DNA of 38,174 nt from Bifidobacterium tsurumiense (GCF_000741765.1 NZ_JGZU01000013.1:1-38174); one strand, 5' to 3'. Positions 15,526 to 24,313 are shown, counted from the stretch's first letter. Program-made: numbers and translations. Notes: a model not told the origin generated them from the letters alone.

Positions 15526-17709
15526 ATGGTTGGCATGAACGAGGCACATGCATTGAACCTGGAACCCGGCCAATTGGTCGGCGGGTATACCTTGATGTCA
15601 CGCCTTGGAAGTGGAGCCATGGGATCCGTGTGGCGCGTGCGCGATGACGGCGGCCAGCAATATGCCATGAAAATACTCCGCGATTCGCTCGCAGAGGTGC
15701 CGGCCGACGATCTCAGCAGCGATGATATGCAAGAAACCATGACCGCCCGCGAGCGCCTGCGCCGCGAAGCCATGGCCTTGCAAAAAGTCCGTCACCCCGG
15801 GGTCTGTGCAATCGTCGACATGGAGCTGGATGATTCCCTGGCCTTCATCGTCACCGAGCTTATCGAAGGTCGCAATCTGCGCGAAGACGTTGCCGCCAAT
15901 GGCCGCTATGTCGGAGACGACCTGGAACGCTTGGCACGAAAGCTGATTGAAGCGGTACGTGCCGTGCATGCCGCGGGCATTATTCATCGCGATATCAAGC
16001 CCACTAATGTGATGGTTGCGGCCAGTGGCCCTATTTTGGTGGATTTTGGCATCGCCATGGGCGCGGGTGAATCGCATGTCACGCGAACTGGTTTAGTCAT
16101 GGGTACGCCCGGATTCATTGCCCCTGAGATCATCGATGGTGCCGAGTCCAGCGATATTACGGATTGGTGGTCTCTTGCCTCGGTTTTGGCCTTTGCCGCC
16201 ACGGGCAATCCTGTGTTCGGCACCAAGCCGATGATGACGGTTTTGGAACGTGAGGCTTCAGGCAACGCCAATCTGGTCGGTCTGCCTGCGCAAACCATGG
16301 CGGCTTTTCGCTCCGCATTGCATCCAGATCCGCAGAGAAGGTGCACCCCTGAACAGCTTTTGGACGCCATTAGCATCGATACTTTGCAGACTCCTTCATG
16401 GAGCAACGAGGCTTATATCGACTCAGATGAAGAGCATGGATATGCCGTATCCGAGGCGATGCGCCCTTTTCAGGTAGCTGATACCGGCGCAGCCACGCGC
16501 CTTTTGCGCATTCCTCGACCCGATATCGACAATCCTCGCTCACTGTGGAGAGGCGATGATGCCGGCACACAGATTATGCCTGCCATGACTGCGGATGCCT
16601 CACAGCCCATCGAAGCTGAGCGCGATGGCACAACGCCGTTGCCGCTGCAGGATCCTGAGGCGACTTCGCGCTTCCCCATTCAGGAGAAGCCATCTCAGTC
16701 GGCCGAATCATCGGCAAAACCCGCACTCCAACGTATCGCCGACCAATCGAATGCCTCTTCGTCTGCATCCGCCCCTTCCCCTGTGCAGACATCTGCAATA
16801 TCTCCTCAGGCAACAGCAGTCATGCCGCTTTCGACATCAACGGCACCATCCCCGGCGCCTCAGCGTACTGCAGGCTCGAAACCGCGCACACAGGCAATGC
16901 CGACAGATGCCATGCAGCCGGCACCACCGTCAATACCCCCCGAAATCCCCCAAGAACAGGCAGCTCCACAGCTCACTGACCCATTTCCTTATGCACAGGC
17001 GCCGAGTCCAACCGATTCCAAACGAGGCGCATATGTTCAGCGCGGCAGCATATCCCAATGGGCAATAGCCTTGGTATTCGGGCTATTTGGAGCGACCGTT
17101 CCGATTGTGGCGCTGTTCCTGGCACTCATCGTGACTTGGGTGCTCTTGACATTGGGTTTGAATGTGGAAGCGCAATTGGGACGCGAAGCGCGACGAGGAG
17201 GCGTGTGCAAACCCTCGGACGCTGTACTGCGTGTAGCCGTGCTCCCTTGGCATGCTTTGAAGGCCGCTCTCCTGAGCATTCCCCGTATCTTGGCCTTTGC
17301 CGCCATTACGGTTATTGGCACGACTTGCATCACCTTGCTCTTTGGATCGCCGCATATCAGCTTGGTCATCCCCTTAGGACCTCTCACCACATATATTCCA
17401 TTGCCTAACAGTGCGCCTTTGTCGTTTGGTGGAATAACCTTGGGGATCATGTATGCCGGCGCATGGCTGGTCAACGGCTTGGGACCTCGATCTGTATTCA
17501 TGCGTATTGGAACAGGTGCTGTGCTCGGCGCATCTTCTGCAGCTCAGCAAGCTTCATCACAAGGTCCAACGGGCTATTCCCAGAAAGAGTCACCCTCGGC
17601 CACTCGCGGTATCGTGCTAACCGCAGCATGGATAGCCTGCATTCTGGGCGGCGTCGCCATCTTGGTCGCAGGCTCTTCCATAGACTGGGCGCCTCTGTTG
17701 TATCTGTGA
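15526..17709 (+). CDS. Ser/Thr protein kinase with polytopic membrane C-terminus
   Basis: The 727-residue protein begins with a complete Hanks-type kinase domain (about 18-290). It has the glycine loop GSGAMGSV (28-35), catalytic Lys49 in AMKIL, HRDIKPTN with the catalytic Asp at 156, DFG at 173-175 and APE at 199-201. A Pro/Ser/Gln-rich linker of about 200 residues follows. The C-terminus holds about four hydrophobic segments (about 507-540, 585-608, 634-655 and 692-722), unlike PknB, which has one membrane span and PASTA domains. The kinase should be active and cytoplasmic. The ATG at 15526 has AGGGG eight bases upstream; an in-frame ATG at 15535 is possible. The target and the signal sensed by the membrane part are unknown. 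Confidence 0.9.
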   Translation: MVGMNEAHALNLEPGQLVGGYTLMSRLGSGAMGSVWRVRDDGGQQYAMKILRDSLAEVPADDLSSDDMQETMTARERLRREAMALQKVRHPGVCAIVDMELDDSLAFIVTELIEGRNLREDVAANGRYVGDDLERLARKLIEAVRAVHAAGIIHRDIKPTNVMVAASGPILVDFGIAMGAGESHVTRTGLVMGTPGFIAPEIIDGAESSDITDWWSLASVLAFAATGNPVFGTKPMMTVLEREASGNANLVGLPAQTMAAFRSALHPDPQRRCTPEQLLDAISIDTLQTPSWSNEAYIDSDEEHGYAVSEAMRPFQVADTGAATRLLRIPRPDIDNPRSLWRGDDAGTQIMPAMTADASQPIEAERDGTTPLPLQDPEATSRFPIQEKPSQSAESSAKPALQRIADQSNASSSASAPSPVQTSAISPQATAVMPLSTSTAPSPAPQRTAGSKPRTQAMPTDAMQPAPPSIPPEIPQEQAAPQLTDPFPYAQAPSPTDSKRGAYVQRGSISQWAIALVFGLFGATVPIVALFLALIVTWVLLTLGLNVEAQLGREARRGGVCKPSDAVLRVAVLPWHALKAALLSIPRILAFAAITVIGTTCITLLFGSPHISLVIPLGPLTTYIPLPNSAPLSFGGITLGIMYAGAWLVNGLGPRSVFMRIGTGAVLGASSAAQQASSQGPTGYSQKESPSATRGIVLTAAWIACILGGVAILVAGSSIDWAPLLYL

Positions 17710-17861
17710 GTCATTTTCTGAGACTGCCAGCTTCACATGACAGCCAAACACTGAACACTTCGCAGGAGGCAGAACCATGCCCTGCGTTCATCCCCCTGAA
17801 CTAGACTTGCCTCGTGTCATGACGGTAATCCCATGCGTCGTGGACTTCGGAAAGGAATCAC

Positions 17862-18830
17862 ATGGCCCAGAACGAGAAACAGGCCGCCAAACGCAAATCA
17901 CGCGCCGCCCGTCGCGAAGCAGAAGAGGCAGCCGAAAAGGCAGCCCAGGAGCAGGCAGCCAAGGAGCGCAAGCAGCAGACCATTATCGGCGCCATCGTCG
18001 TCTTTGTTATCGTCGCTCTTGTCGCAGTGATCGGCGTGGTCATTTATCGCAATATCAAGGCCACTCAGGAAGCCAATATCAGCGTGAGCGAAGCATATTC
18101 GCGTCTTCAGTCTGTCTCCGACAAGCCATCCACCGCCGATGACAAGGGCGGTTTCCTCATGTCGAAAAATGGCTACAATACCAGCGTTGACGGAGCTCCG
18201 ACAGTCGCAGTGTATATGGATCCCATGTGCCCAGGTTGCGGCAATTTCAACCGAACCACCGACGCCACCCTCATCTCCATGATGAATGCAGGGCAGATCA
18301 ATCTGGAAATCTATCCGATGTCCTTCATGGATCGTTATTCGACCGACGAATACTCCAGTCGTGTTTCCGGAGCGATTGCATACATAGCTTCGCATGACAG
18401 CAATCCGGACCATCTGTTGAATTTCATTTCCAATATCTACGCCGAAGATTTCCAGCCTTCTGAAAGCAGCTACAAGGCGGTCAGCGACGATGCAATAATC
18501 GAGCAGGCCACCAAGGCCGGGGTTTCCGAGGACATCGCCAAGTCGGCCATGAATCGTGAATACCAAGATTGGCTGGATGCCATCAATGTGTATACACCGA
18601 AACGCGAGGAGCTGTGGAATACCTCCGGCAGCTCCGCCGGAAGCATGACCACTCCAGCGGTCACCATCAACGGCACGATTATCAACACATCCGATATGAA
18701 TACGGCTCAGATGGGTTGGAAGGACGCTGTTCTGGCATCAATCGGACTTGAAGAAAGCCAGGTTGGCCAGTCCACCATGCCTTCGATTGGCTCCACCGGA
18801 AAGCCGATTTCACTCACCACAGGACAGTGA
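17862..18830 (+). CDS. Membrane-anchored DsbA-like thiol oxidoreductase
   Basis: The 322-residue protein has a charged Ala/Glu/Lys/Arg-rich cytoplasmic N-terminus (1-39), probably helical, one membrane span (about 41-62) and an extracellular thioredoxin-fold domain of the DsbA type (Thioredoxin_4). The active site is Cys123-Pro-Gly-Cys126, and the TTPAV motif near 263 supplies the cis-proline. Such proteins introduce or shuffle disulphides in exported proteins of actinobacteria. The ATG has a good ribosome-binding site (GGAAAGGAA). It follows the kinase by about 150 bases. No VKOR or DsbB partner is visible in the window. Confidence 0.92.
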   Translation: MAQNEKQAAKRKSRAARREAEEAAEKAAQEQAAKERKQQTIIGAIVVFVIVALVAVIGVVIYRNIKATQEANISVSEAYSRLQSVSDKPSTADDKGGFLMSKNGYNTSVDGAPTVAVYMDPMCPGCGNFNRTTDATLISMMNAGQINLEIYPMSFMDRYSTDEYSSRVSGAIAYIASHDSNPDHLLNFISNIYAEDFQPSESSYKAVSDDAIIEQATKAGVSEDIAKSAMNREYQDWLDAINVYTPKREELWNTSGSSAGSMTTPAVTINGTIINTSDMNTAQMGWKDAVLASIGLEESQVGQSTMPSIGSTGKPISLTTGQ

Positions 18831-18874
18831 GGAAACGCTCATCGATACAGCGATAAGGCATTAGGCAGCTGCAT

Positions 18875-18910
18875 ATGATGCGCGGGAAGTCGTGAACTCC
18901 CGCGCATCAT
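18875..18910 (+). terminator. 13-bp hairpin after the DsbA-like gene
   Basis: ATGATGCGCGGGA and TCCCGCGCATCAT pair perfectly around a 10-base loop, 44 bases after the stop codon. There is no clear T run, so termination may be weak or the hairpin may protect the 3' end. Confidence 0.55.
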
Positions 18911-19240
18911 TGAACATAGGCGCATATAAGCCTGTGTATGTGGAGCAATCATGAATATGCTCCGCTCTGAGCAAGAAATCCGCTTTTCACAGGATAACCG
19001 CTCGCAAGCATGATTATCATGTCGAAAAAGGTTGGTTAAAAATTTTGTCGCTGACATGTCGTGATGAATTGTCAAACACTGAAATCCTTTTGATTTCAGC
19101 ATTAGCGATGTGCACCGGCACACAAAGTTGTCATATATGTTGTGACACAAGCGACATTTGAGGATGAATCGCATCTCCTATGTGGTATGCTATTCAATCG
19201 TTCCATGTCTCGGAATTACCGATGGCAGTTGAGGAACAAG
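18911..19240 (+). other. Intergenic region upstream of tRNA-Thr
   Basis: About 330 bases carry no supported gene; a minus-strand open frame here has Cys/His/Arg-rich composition and no family features. Visible elements are a palindrome, catgattatcatg (19009-19021), an 8-bp hairpin CTGAAATC/GATTTCAG (19079-19099) and a TATGCT hexamer near 19186 that could serve the tRNA promoter. Confidence 0.4.
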
Positions 19241-19314
19241 GCCTCCTTAGCTCAGATGGCCAGAGCGGCCGCCTTGTAAGCGGCAGGTCGTCGGTTCGAT
19301 CCCGACAGGAGGCT
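19241..19314 (+). tRNA. tRNA-Thr (anticodon TGT)
   Basis: A complete cloverleaf is present: acceptor GCCTCCT/AGGAGGC with discriminator T, D arm GCTC/GAGC, anticodon stem GCCGC/GCGGC around the loop CTTGTAA, and T arm GTCGG-TTCGATC-CCGAC. The anticodon TGT reads ACA threonine codons. The CCA end is not encoded. Confidence 0.97.
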
Positions 19315-19380
19315 CTAAGCGCAAGAATATAGCGTATTATGGTTGTATACGTTGATTCTGCGTATAACACTTACGCGAGT

Positions 19381-19503
19381 AAGAGTCTCGGAGCTTTCCC
19401 CCAACTTATGGCTCCGAGCAGGTAAGTGGAGCGTCCCCCCAACCAGCTCCACTTATGGGGGCAGGAACATCCCCTTCTCTCCTCGCCCCCTCTTTCTTTT
19501 TTT
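19381..19503 (+). ncRNA. 6C small RNA with intrinsic terminator
   Basis: Two consecutive stem-loops carry C-rich loops. CTCGGAGC/GCTCCGAG (19387-19394 and 19411-19418) encloses a loop with CCCCCAAC. TAAGTGGAGC/GCTCCACTTA (19423-19432 and 19446-19455) encloses a loop with CCCCCCAAC. This is the defining architecture of the 6C RNA, a conserved actinobacterial noncoding RNA. It is followed by GGGGGC/GCCCCC (19457-19462 and 19485-19490) and a T run at 19497-19503, a typical intrinsic terminator. A TATAAC hexamer at 19363-19368 could be the -10 box. Its target is not deducible here; in mycobacteria 6C RNAs act by C-rich loop pairing. The recognition is from memory of the structure, not from a covariance search. 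Confidence 0.8.
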
Positions 19504-19912
19504 CAAAGATATGCGGATTCGTTATCCACGTATGTGCAGGATTCCTGACACTCTTCCCCGAATGTCCGCATCAGTCCAATCCATTGCCGTTTAATGTGCA
19601 ATTGAAGTCTGCTGTTTATCGACACATATTTGCCCGCATATTGACACCTGCTTCAACCACATCTGCACGAGCGGGCTAGTAGCCATGCCTGACTGCCTGT
19701 TATTCGTGGCTAGATAGGCGACACCAGAAGATTATTATTCCCGCCACAGCGGGAATAATGGTTGAGGAAAGGGCGTAATTGTGGGGAAATAGGTGACGCT
19801 GGTTCGTTCCCTAACCGTTATGCAGAAAGAACAGCTACCATATAAGCCGTGAAGCGTAGCGCTCGGTAGCCGGTTCAGGCCCGCGCCGATATCAATAAGG
19901 AAAGAGGGCGCC
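19504..19912 (+). other. Leader region of the Rpf-like gene, structured
   Basis: No gene is supported in these 409 bases. A perfect 11-bp hairpin, ATTATTCCCGC/GCGGGAATAAT with a 4-base loop, lies at 19734-19759. A longer stem, GCTACC/GGTAGC (19834-19839 and 19865-19870), lies close to the start codon. Rpf-type genes in some actinobacteria have c-di-AMP (ydaO/yuaA) riboswitch leaders. I could not match the consensus here, so this remains a structured 5' region of unknown type. Confidence 0.4.
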
Positions 19913-21367
19913 ATGGCACGTCGATGGACTCCGCGACGTTTTGTGATATTACGACGCATTCGTGTGGCAATCTGTGTTGTCGCCATAGTGATATCCAGTG
20001 CGGTCACCTTCGGATTCTCTGCGCGCAAGACCGTGGCACTGACCGTCAATGGCCAAACCAAAACGGTAAAGACCTATGCAGGCAGCGTACCGAGACTGCT
20101 CCAGGAACAAGGCATCAGTATCAAAAGCCATGATGTGGTCACTTCCACAAATGGCACTGAAAATCTGACCGACCATTCGGTTGTCACTGTGCGCAGCGCA
20201 TATCAAGCCACGATCACCATCAATGGACAGCAGGTACCATTCTGGACCGTGGCAAGCAGCGCGCATGAATTGTTGGGATTCTTCAAGAGCAACGAGCAGG
20301 CAGCGGCATCGAAGATCACTGTCAATATCGACAATGTCTATAACCAGCTCACCGGCGGCATGGTCATCAACAAGGAAGGCCCTGTGACCGTCATCGCGGA
20401 CGGCAAGACATCAATTGCCCCCAATGGCAAGCTCCCCGCTGCATCTATTTTGGATTCCAAGGGCATCATTCTCAACAAAGAGGACCGAGTCAGCGTGGAA
20501 GAGGACGGTGGAACCACCATTCTTCGCGTCCAGCGCGTGACGCATGGCCAAGAGACACGGACCGTCCCTATTCCCTTTGGCACGCAAACCATTATCGATT
20601 CCACATTGCAACCAGGAGAAACAGTTATTCGCCAACAAGGTGAGAACGGCGAAAAACAACAGGTTTACGACGTAACATATGTCGACGGCGTTGCCGAAAG
20701 CGAGACTTTGCAGTCCGAAACCACGACGAAAGTCGCACTTGATCAGATCATTGCCATAGGCCCTGATAAGACAGCCGAAAATAATGATGACACCGGCAAT
20801 GGGCGAGCCGACGAGGGCACCAATGTTCCGGAGGATTCATCCTCTGAACCAAGTCAATCCCCTTCGCAGCCTTCAGGCGGCTCCGATTCAGGTTCATCTG
20901 ATAATTCCAGCAGCAATTCCGGATCATCGGATTCAGGCAGCAGCAATAACAATTCAGGAAGCTCAGGGAACTCCGGCAACTCTGGATCCGATAATTCTGG
21001 AAATTCCAGCAACTCCGGCTCTTCTGACAGTAGTCAAAGTTCCGGCAGGCTCTGGCACCCCACTCCGGCACAGGCCCAAACCTATGCAGCCGGGGCCGCG
21101 GCGCAATACGGCTGGACAGGGCAGAATTGGACAGATCTGGTAAGCCTGTGGAACCGTGAATCCAGCTGGCTGTGGTACGCAGAAAACTCCAGTTCAGGAG
21201 CCTATGGCATCCCGCAATCACTGCCGGGCAGCAAAATGGCGACCTTCGGGGAAAACTGGCGTGACGATGCCGCTGTGCAAATTGACTGGGGCCTCAGTTA
21301 TATTGCAGGCCGATACGGCAACCCCTCTGCGGCATGGCAGCACTCTGAACAATATGGATGGTATTAA
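19913..21367 (+). CDS. Rpf-like secreted cell-wall hydrolase with DUF348, G5 and transglycosylase-like domains
   Basis: The 484-residue protein has a basic N-terminus and one hydrophobic segment (about 14-36) serving as signal or anchor. It then has DUF348-type ubiquitin-like repeats (about 42-205), a G5 domain (about 210-285), a long Ser/Asn/Gly-rich spacer (about 300-380) and a C-terminal domain of about 105 residues resembling lysozyme-like transglycosylases. Glu416 in LWNRESSW is the likely catalytic residue, and AYGIPQSLPG is typical of the fold. This arrangement matches RpfB-like peptidoglycan hydrolases that remodel the wall during growth or resuscitation. The ribosome-binding site is AAGGAAAGAGGG. 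It lies three bases upstream of rsmA, as in many actinobacteria where rpfB, rsmA and ispE are adjacent. Confidence 0.88.
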   Translation: MARRWTPRRFVILRRIRVAICVVAIVISSAVTFGFSARKTVALTVNGQTKTVKTYAGSVPRLLQEQGISIKSHDVVTSTNGTENLTDHSVVTVRSAYQATITINGQQVPFWTVASSAHELLGFFKSNEQAAASKITVNIDNVYNQLTGGMVINKEGPVTVIADGKTSIAPNGKLPAASILDSKGIILNKEDRVSVEEDGGTTILRVQRVTHGQETRTVPIPFGTQTIIDSTLQPGETVIRQQGENGEKQQVYDVTYVDGVAESETLQSETTTKVALDQIIAIGPDKTAENNDDTGNGRADEGTNVPEDSSSEPSQSPSQPSGGSDSGSSDNSSSNSGSSDSGSSNNNSGSSGNSGNSGSDNSGNSSNSGSSDSSQSSGRLWHPTPAQAQTYAAGAAAQYGWTGQNWTDLVSLWNRESSWLWYAENSSSGAYGIPQSLPGSKMATFGENWRDDAAVQIDWGLSYIAGRYGNPSAAWQHSEQYGWY

Positions 21368-21370
21368 ACA

Positions 21371-22411
21371 ATGAGGCAAGACGGCGCACACTCTTCCCAT
21401 GACGGCAATACCCATGCCTATGAGACAGCAGCAGGCATGACCGGCTATATGGACGGAGGCACGACCAATACCACGAAGTCAAGCGATATTGCAGCCGCTC
21501 TCATGGCTGATGCACCATCAGATCATGCTGCAGGCCACCTGTTGGGCGCCGCGGATATCAGACGTATCGCTGCAGATGCCGGTGTCACCCCCACCAAGAA
21601 GTTCGGCCAGAATTTTGTTATCGACCCCGGAACCGTGCGTCGCATCGTTCGTGAAGCCGGGGTGCAGCCCGGAGAAAACGTTATCGAGGTGGGACCCGGA
21701 CTCGGATCGCTGACGCTGGCCTTGCTTGAAGCCGGAGCGCGGGTCACCGCTGTCGAAATCGATCCGCCACTGGCTCAGAGACTGCCGCAAACGATCGCAG
21801 AATTCATGCCCGATGCGGCGAATCGATTGCACGTGGTGAATCATGATGCGCTTACCGTCACCGCCGAACATCTGCCTCAAGCAGCTGCCGCTGACCGGCT
21901 AACCTTAGTGGCTAATCTCCCTTATAACGTCGCCACCCCGATCGTGCTGACGCTTTTGGAGCGGTTCCCGGCAATGAACCGCTTCCTGGTGATGGTGCAA
22001 AAAGAGGTCGCAGACCGTCTTTCGGCACAACCAGGCGGCAAAATCTATGGCACACCAAGCGTGAAATTGGCATGGTATGGCAAGGCGGAGCGCGTGGGGC
22101 TTATCGGACGAAACGTGTTCTGGCCCGCGCCGAATGTGGATTCGGCGTTGGTGCTCTTCAGCAAGCAGGATGATGCATGGTGCAATCGCGCGGACGCGCC
22201 ATCACGCGATGAAGTATTCGCGCTTATCGATGCCGCGTTCAGCCAGCGTCGCAAGACTCTGCATGCCGCATTGAAGAGGATTGTTCCTGACGAGGCCTAT
22301 GAGCATGCCCATATCGATCCCACACGTCGTGGGGAAACCCTGACCATCGACGAATTCGTCGCACTAGCACTGGGTGTTCGTGCCAGCACATCCACCGAGG
22401 TGCAAGCATGA
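21371..22411 (+). CDS. rsmA: 16S rRNA (adenine1518-N6/adenine1519-N6) dimethyltransferase
   Basis: The enzyme dimethylates two adjacent adenines near the 3' end of 16S rRNA during small-subunit maturation. The KsgA signature KKFGQNFVID is at about 76-85, followed by the SAM-binding loop EVGPGLGSLT, the acidic VEID strand end, and the catalytic NLPYNVATP motif. The C-terminal helical domain contains FSQRRKTL. The first 55 or so residues from the chosen ATG are polar and unlike the family, so an in-frame ATG at 21437 or 21504 may be the true start, although none of the three has a strong ribosome-binding site. It begins three bases after the Rpf-like gene and overlaps ispE by four bases. Confidence 0.95.
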   Translation: MRQDGAHSSHDGNTHAYETAAGMTGYMDGGTTNTTKSSDIAAALMADAPSDHAAGHLLGAADIRRIAADAGVTPTKKFGQNFVIDPGTVRRIVREAGVQPGENVIEVGPGLGSLTLALLEAGARVTAVEIDPPLAQRLPQTIAEFMPDAANRLHVVNHDALTVTAEHLPQAAAADRLTLVANLPYNVATPIVLTLLERFPAMNRFLVMVQKEVADRLSAQPGGKIYGTPSVKLAWYGKAERVGLIGRNVFWPAPNVDSALVLFSKQDDAWCNRADAPSRDEVFALIDAAFSQRRKTLHAALKRIVPDEAYEHAHIDPTRRGETLTIDEFVALALGVRASTSTEVQA

Positions 22412-23382
22412 GCAATAGTGCAAAAACTGGCGAAGATACCCATGGTATGACCTCAAGCATGATGTCGGACGGCATGATGACGGTCAGCGTTGATTGCCCT
22501 GCCAAAACGAATCTCACGCTGCGTGTAGGCGAGCGCCACGAGGAGTGGGGCGGCAGGCACGAATTGGACACTGTGTATTGTGCAGTAGGCGTCATGGATA
22601 CGGTAACCGTGTGCCAAAAGCCACAAGGTTCTGGATTCTCGCTTGAACTTGCAGGAACGCATCTGGGCAACCTCGCAGCAACGGATAGCGATATGAGGCG
22701 CAATCATGCCGTTTCAGCGTTATTTGCCTTGGCTAAGACCAGTGGAAAGTCGCCTGATGTGGCGCTGCATATCCATAAACGCATTCCTGTCTCTGCCGGT
22801 CTTGGCGGCGGTTCGGCTGATGCCGCAGCCACATTGCTGGCACTCAATGAGCTGTGGGACTTGCATTGGCCAATTGAGCGTTTGCGGGGCATCGCCTCCA
22901 CCCTCGGTGCGGATATGCCATTCTGCCTTACCGGAGGATATGCGCGTGGCACAGGATTCGGTGAGTGTATCGAAGACATTCCTTGTGAAAGTGAACTCGG
23001 CAAGCGTTTGCGTGACCAAGGCTACGCCGGGCATATTTTGGTTGGTGCCTATCATCATGAACTCAGCACCCCACACGTATATCAGGCTTTCGATGAGCTG
23101 GGTGCCGGAACCGGGGATGATAACGACTTGCAGCATGCCGCGATAACACTTCATCCTCGAAGCGGGCTGGCCATTCAGGCAGCTCTTGCAGCAGGGGCAA
23201 GCCATGCTTTCGTTTCGGGATCCGGACCTTCAGCCATCGCTTTCGTCCCCTCGGATGAGGTTGAACGAACCGTGCGCGAAGCATGGTTGCATGACCATGC
23301 GGTGGATCGCATTATCGTTGCGACAGCGCCAGTAACACCGGTGATTCACTCTCGCGCGAGTCAAACTCTAAAGGTACAGTAG
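22408..23382 (+). CDS. ispE: 4-diphosphocytidyl-2-C-methyl-D-erythritol kinase
   Basis: This GHMP-family kinase phosphorylates CDP-methylerythritol in the non-mevalonate isoprenoid pathway, which supplies undecaprenyl carriers for wall synthesis. Visible motifs are the N-terminal PAKTNLTLRVG, the ATP-binding glycine-rich loop PVSAGLGGGSADAA near 127-140, ADMPFCLTGG in the middle and SGSGPSAIAF near the C-terminus. The first 24 residues, rich in Met and Ser, are unusual; a start at an internal Met (near residue 23) would give a standard N-terminus. Its ATG overlaps the rsmA stop (ATGA), so translation is coupled. Confidence 0.95.
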   Translation: MSNSAKTGEDTHGMTSSMMSDGMMTVSVDCPAKTNLTLRVGERHEEWGGRHELDTVYCAVGVMDTVTVCQKPQGSGFSLELAGTHLGNLAATDSDMRRNHAVSALFALAKTSGKSPDVALHIHKRIPVSAGLGGGSADAAATLLALNELWDLHWPIERLRGIASTLGADMPFCLTGGYARGTGFGECIEDIPCESELGKRLRDQGYAGHILVGAYHHELSTPHVYQAFDELGAGTGDDNDLQHAAITLHPRSGLAIQAALAAGASHAFVSGSGPSAIAFVPSDEVERTVREAWLHDHAVDRIIVATAPVTPVIHSRASQTLKVQ

Positions 23383-23417
23383 AAGACATTCGCCAATACA
23401 CAAGGGGCATGAGGGAC

Positions 23418-24041
23418 ATGACGGAACAATTCGACGAACGTGAGCTGCGCAAGGCGTATGTGCGCAGGCGTCAGACCATCGTTTTTTCGGTAGTCGCCAC
23501 CGTAATGGCTGTCGCGGTCATCGTCTCTTCGCTGTTTATGTTCCACGTATTCGGTCTTGGAGAGCAAGACTCACCCGTTGTCAAGCCGAATTACGGCATT
23601 CAGGCACCATGCGCTCCTGCAGACCAAGACGGCAATCCTGCAAAATACGTTGACAATTCCTCTGTCAGCATTCGGGTCATGAATGGCACAGCCTTCAGTG
23701 GCTTTGCCAAGGCTGTTGGAGAGGCTTTGGCAAACCGCAGTTTCAACGTGACTTCCGTAGGCAACTATTCCACCACTTCGGTTGAACGCACCACCATCTA
23801 CTTTGGCAAGAATGCCATTGCTGAGGCATACACCTTGAACAGTAACTTCACTGACGCAATCCTGCAAATGGATGATCGTGAAGACAAGCTTATCGACGTC
23901 GTGCTGGGCGCAACCTTCAAAGATTTGCAGGACAAGCAGAACGTCCCTGCAGCAGGTGCGAATATCACCAATATCGAGGGATGCGTTGCGGCTGACCAAA
24001 TGACAAATGTCCCGAAGGCCGCTGAACATACCGCTGTGTGA
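23418..24041 (+). CDS. LytR_C-domain membrane protein
   Basis: The protein (207 residues from this start) has a short basic cytoplasmic N-terminus, one membrane span (about 22-44), and an extracellular domain that matches the LytR C-terminal domain (PF13399): SVSIRVMNGTAFSGFAKAVG, then SFNVTSVGNY, YFGKNA and a final stretch. Unlike LytR-CpsA-Psr phosphotransferases it lacks the catalytic LCP domain, so it may modulate wall-polymer attachment. An in-frame ATG nine bases upstream (23409) has AAGGGG too close to it; the ATG at 23418 has the same AAGGGG at 10 bases and is preferred. It follows ispE by 35 bases and ends the plus-strand gene group. Confidence 0.8.
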   Translation: MTEQFDERELRKAYVRRRQTIVFSVVATVMAVAVIVSSLFMFHVFGLGEQDSPVVKPNYGIQAPCAPADQDGNPAKYVDNSSVSIRVMNGTAFSGFAKAVGEALANRSFNVTSVGNYSTTSVERTTIYFGKNAIAEAYTLNSNFTDAILQMDDREDKLIDVVLGATFKDLQDKQNVPAAGANITNIEGCVAADQMTNVPKAAEHTAV

Positions 24042-24251
24042 TGCCCTGAGGCATCTCAGACACCGGTCTCGCACGGGCACCTTCAGATATGCTAGTTTGA
24101 CTTCAACCGGCACTGTTATAGACCACTTTTGCGTCTTGAAGCATGGACGGCCCCATTACTTGCCACGATCATGAGTTATAGAGCTTGGTTCGTGCCTACA
24201 TGCTTGTTATTGCGACTGCGGGCAGCGCTCCTGATTATTGGCGCGAGACAC

Positions 24252-24292
24252 GATCGGTGTGCTGCACACGATACTGTCACAACACACCGATC
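24252..24292. terminator. Hairpin between convergent genes
   Basis: GATCGGTGTG (24252-24261) and CACACCGATC (24283-24292) form a perfect 10-bp stem with a 21-base loop. It lies 22 bases beyond the stop of the CCA transferase gene and between convergent transcripts. No T run follows on either strand. Confidence 0.5.
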
Positions 24293-24313
24293 TCACATTG
24301 CTCTTCGCCGTGC

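Noticed and set aside
18839..19174. 111-codon minus-strand frame after the DsbA-like gene
   Set aside because: It contains the palindromes and hairpins of the intergenic region, has a Cys/His-rich shadow composition and no start signal.
19381..19460. Short repeated units suggestive of a CRISPR remnant
   Set aside because: There are only two hairpins with different stems; the shared CCCCCAAC loops fit 6C RNA and there are no spacers or cas genes.
19734..19759. Intrinsic terminator in front of the Rpf-like gene
   Set aside because: The stem is perfect but no T run follows on the plus strand; it is described as a leader hairpin instead.
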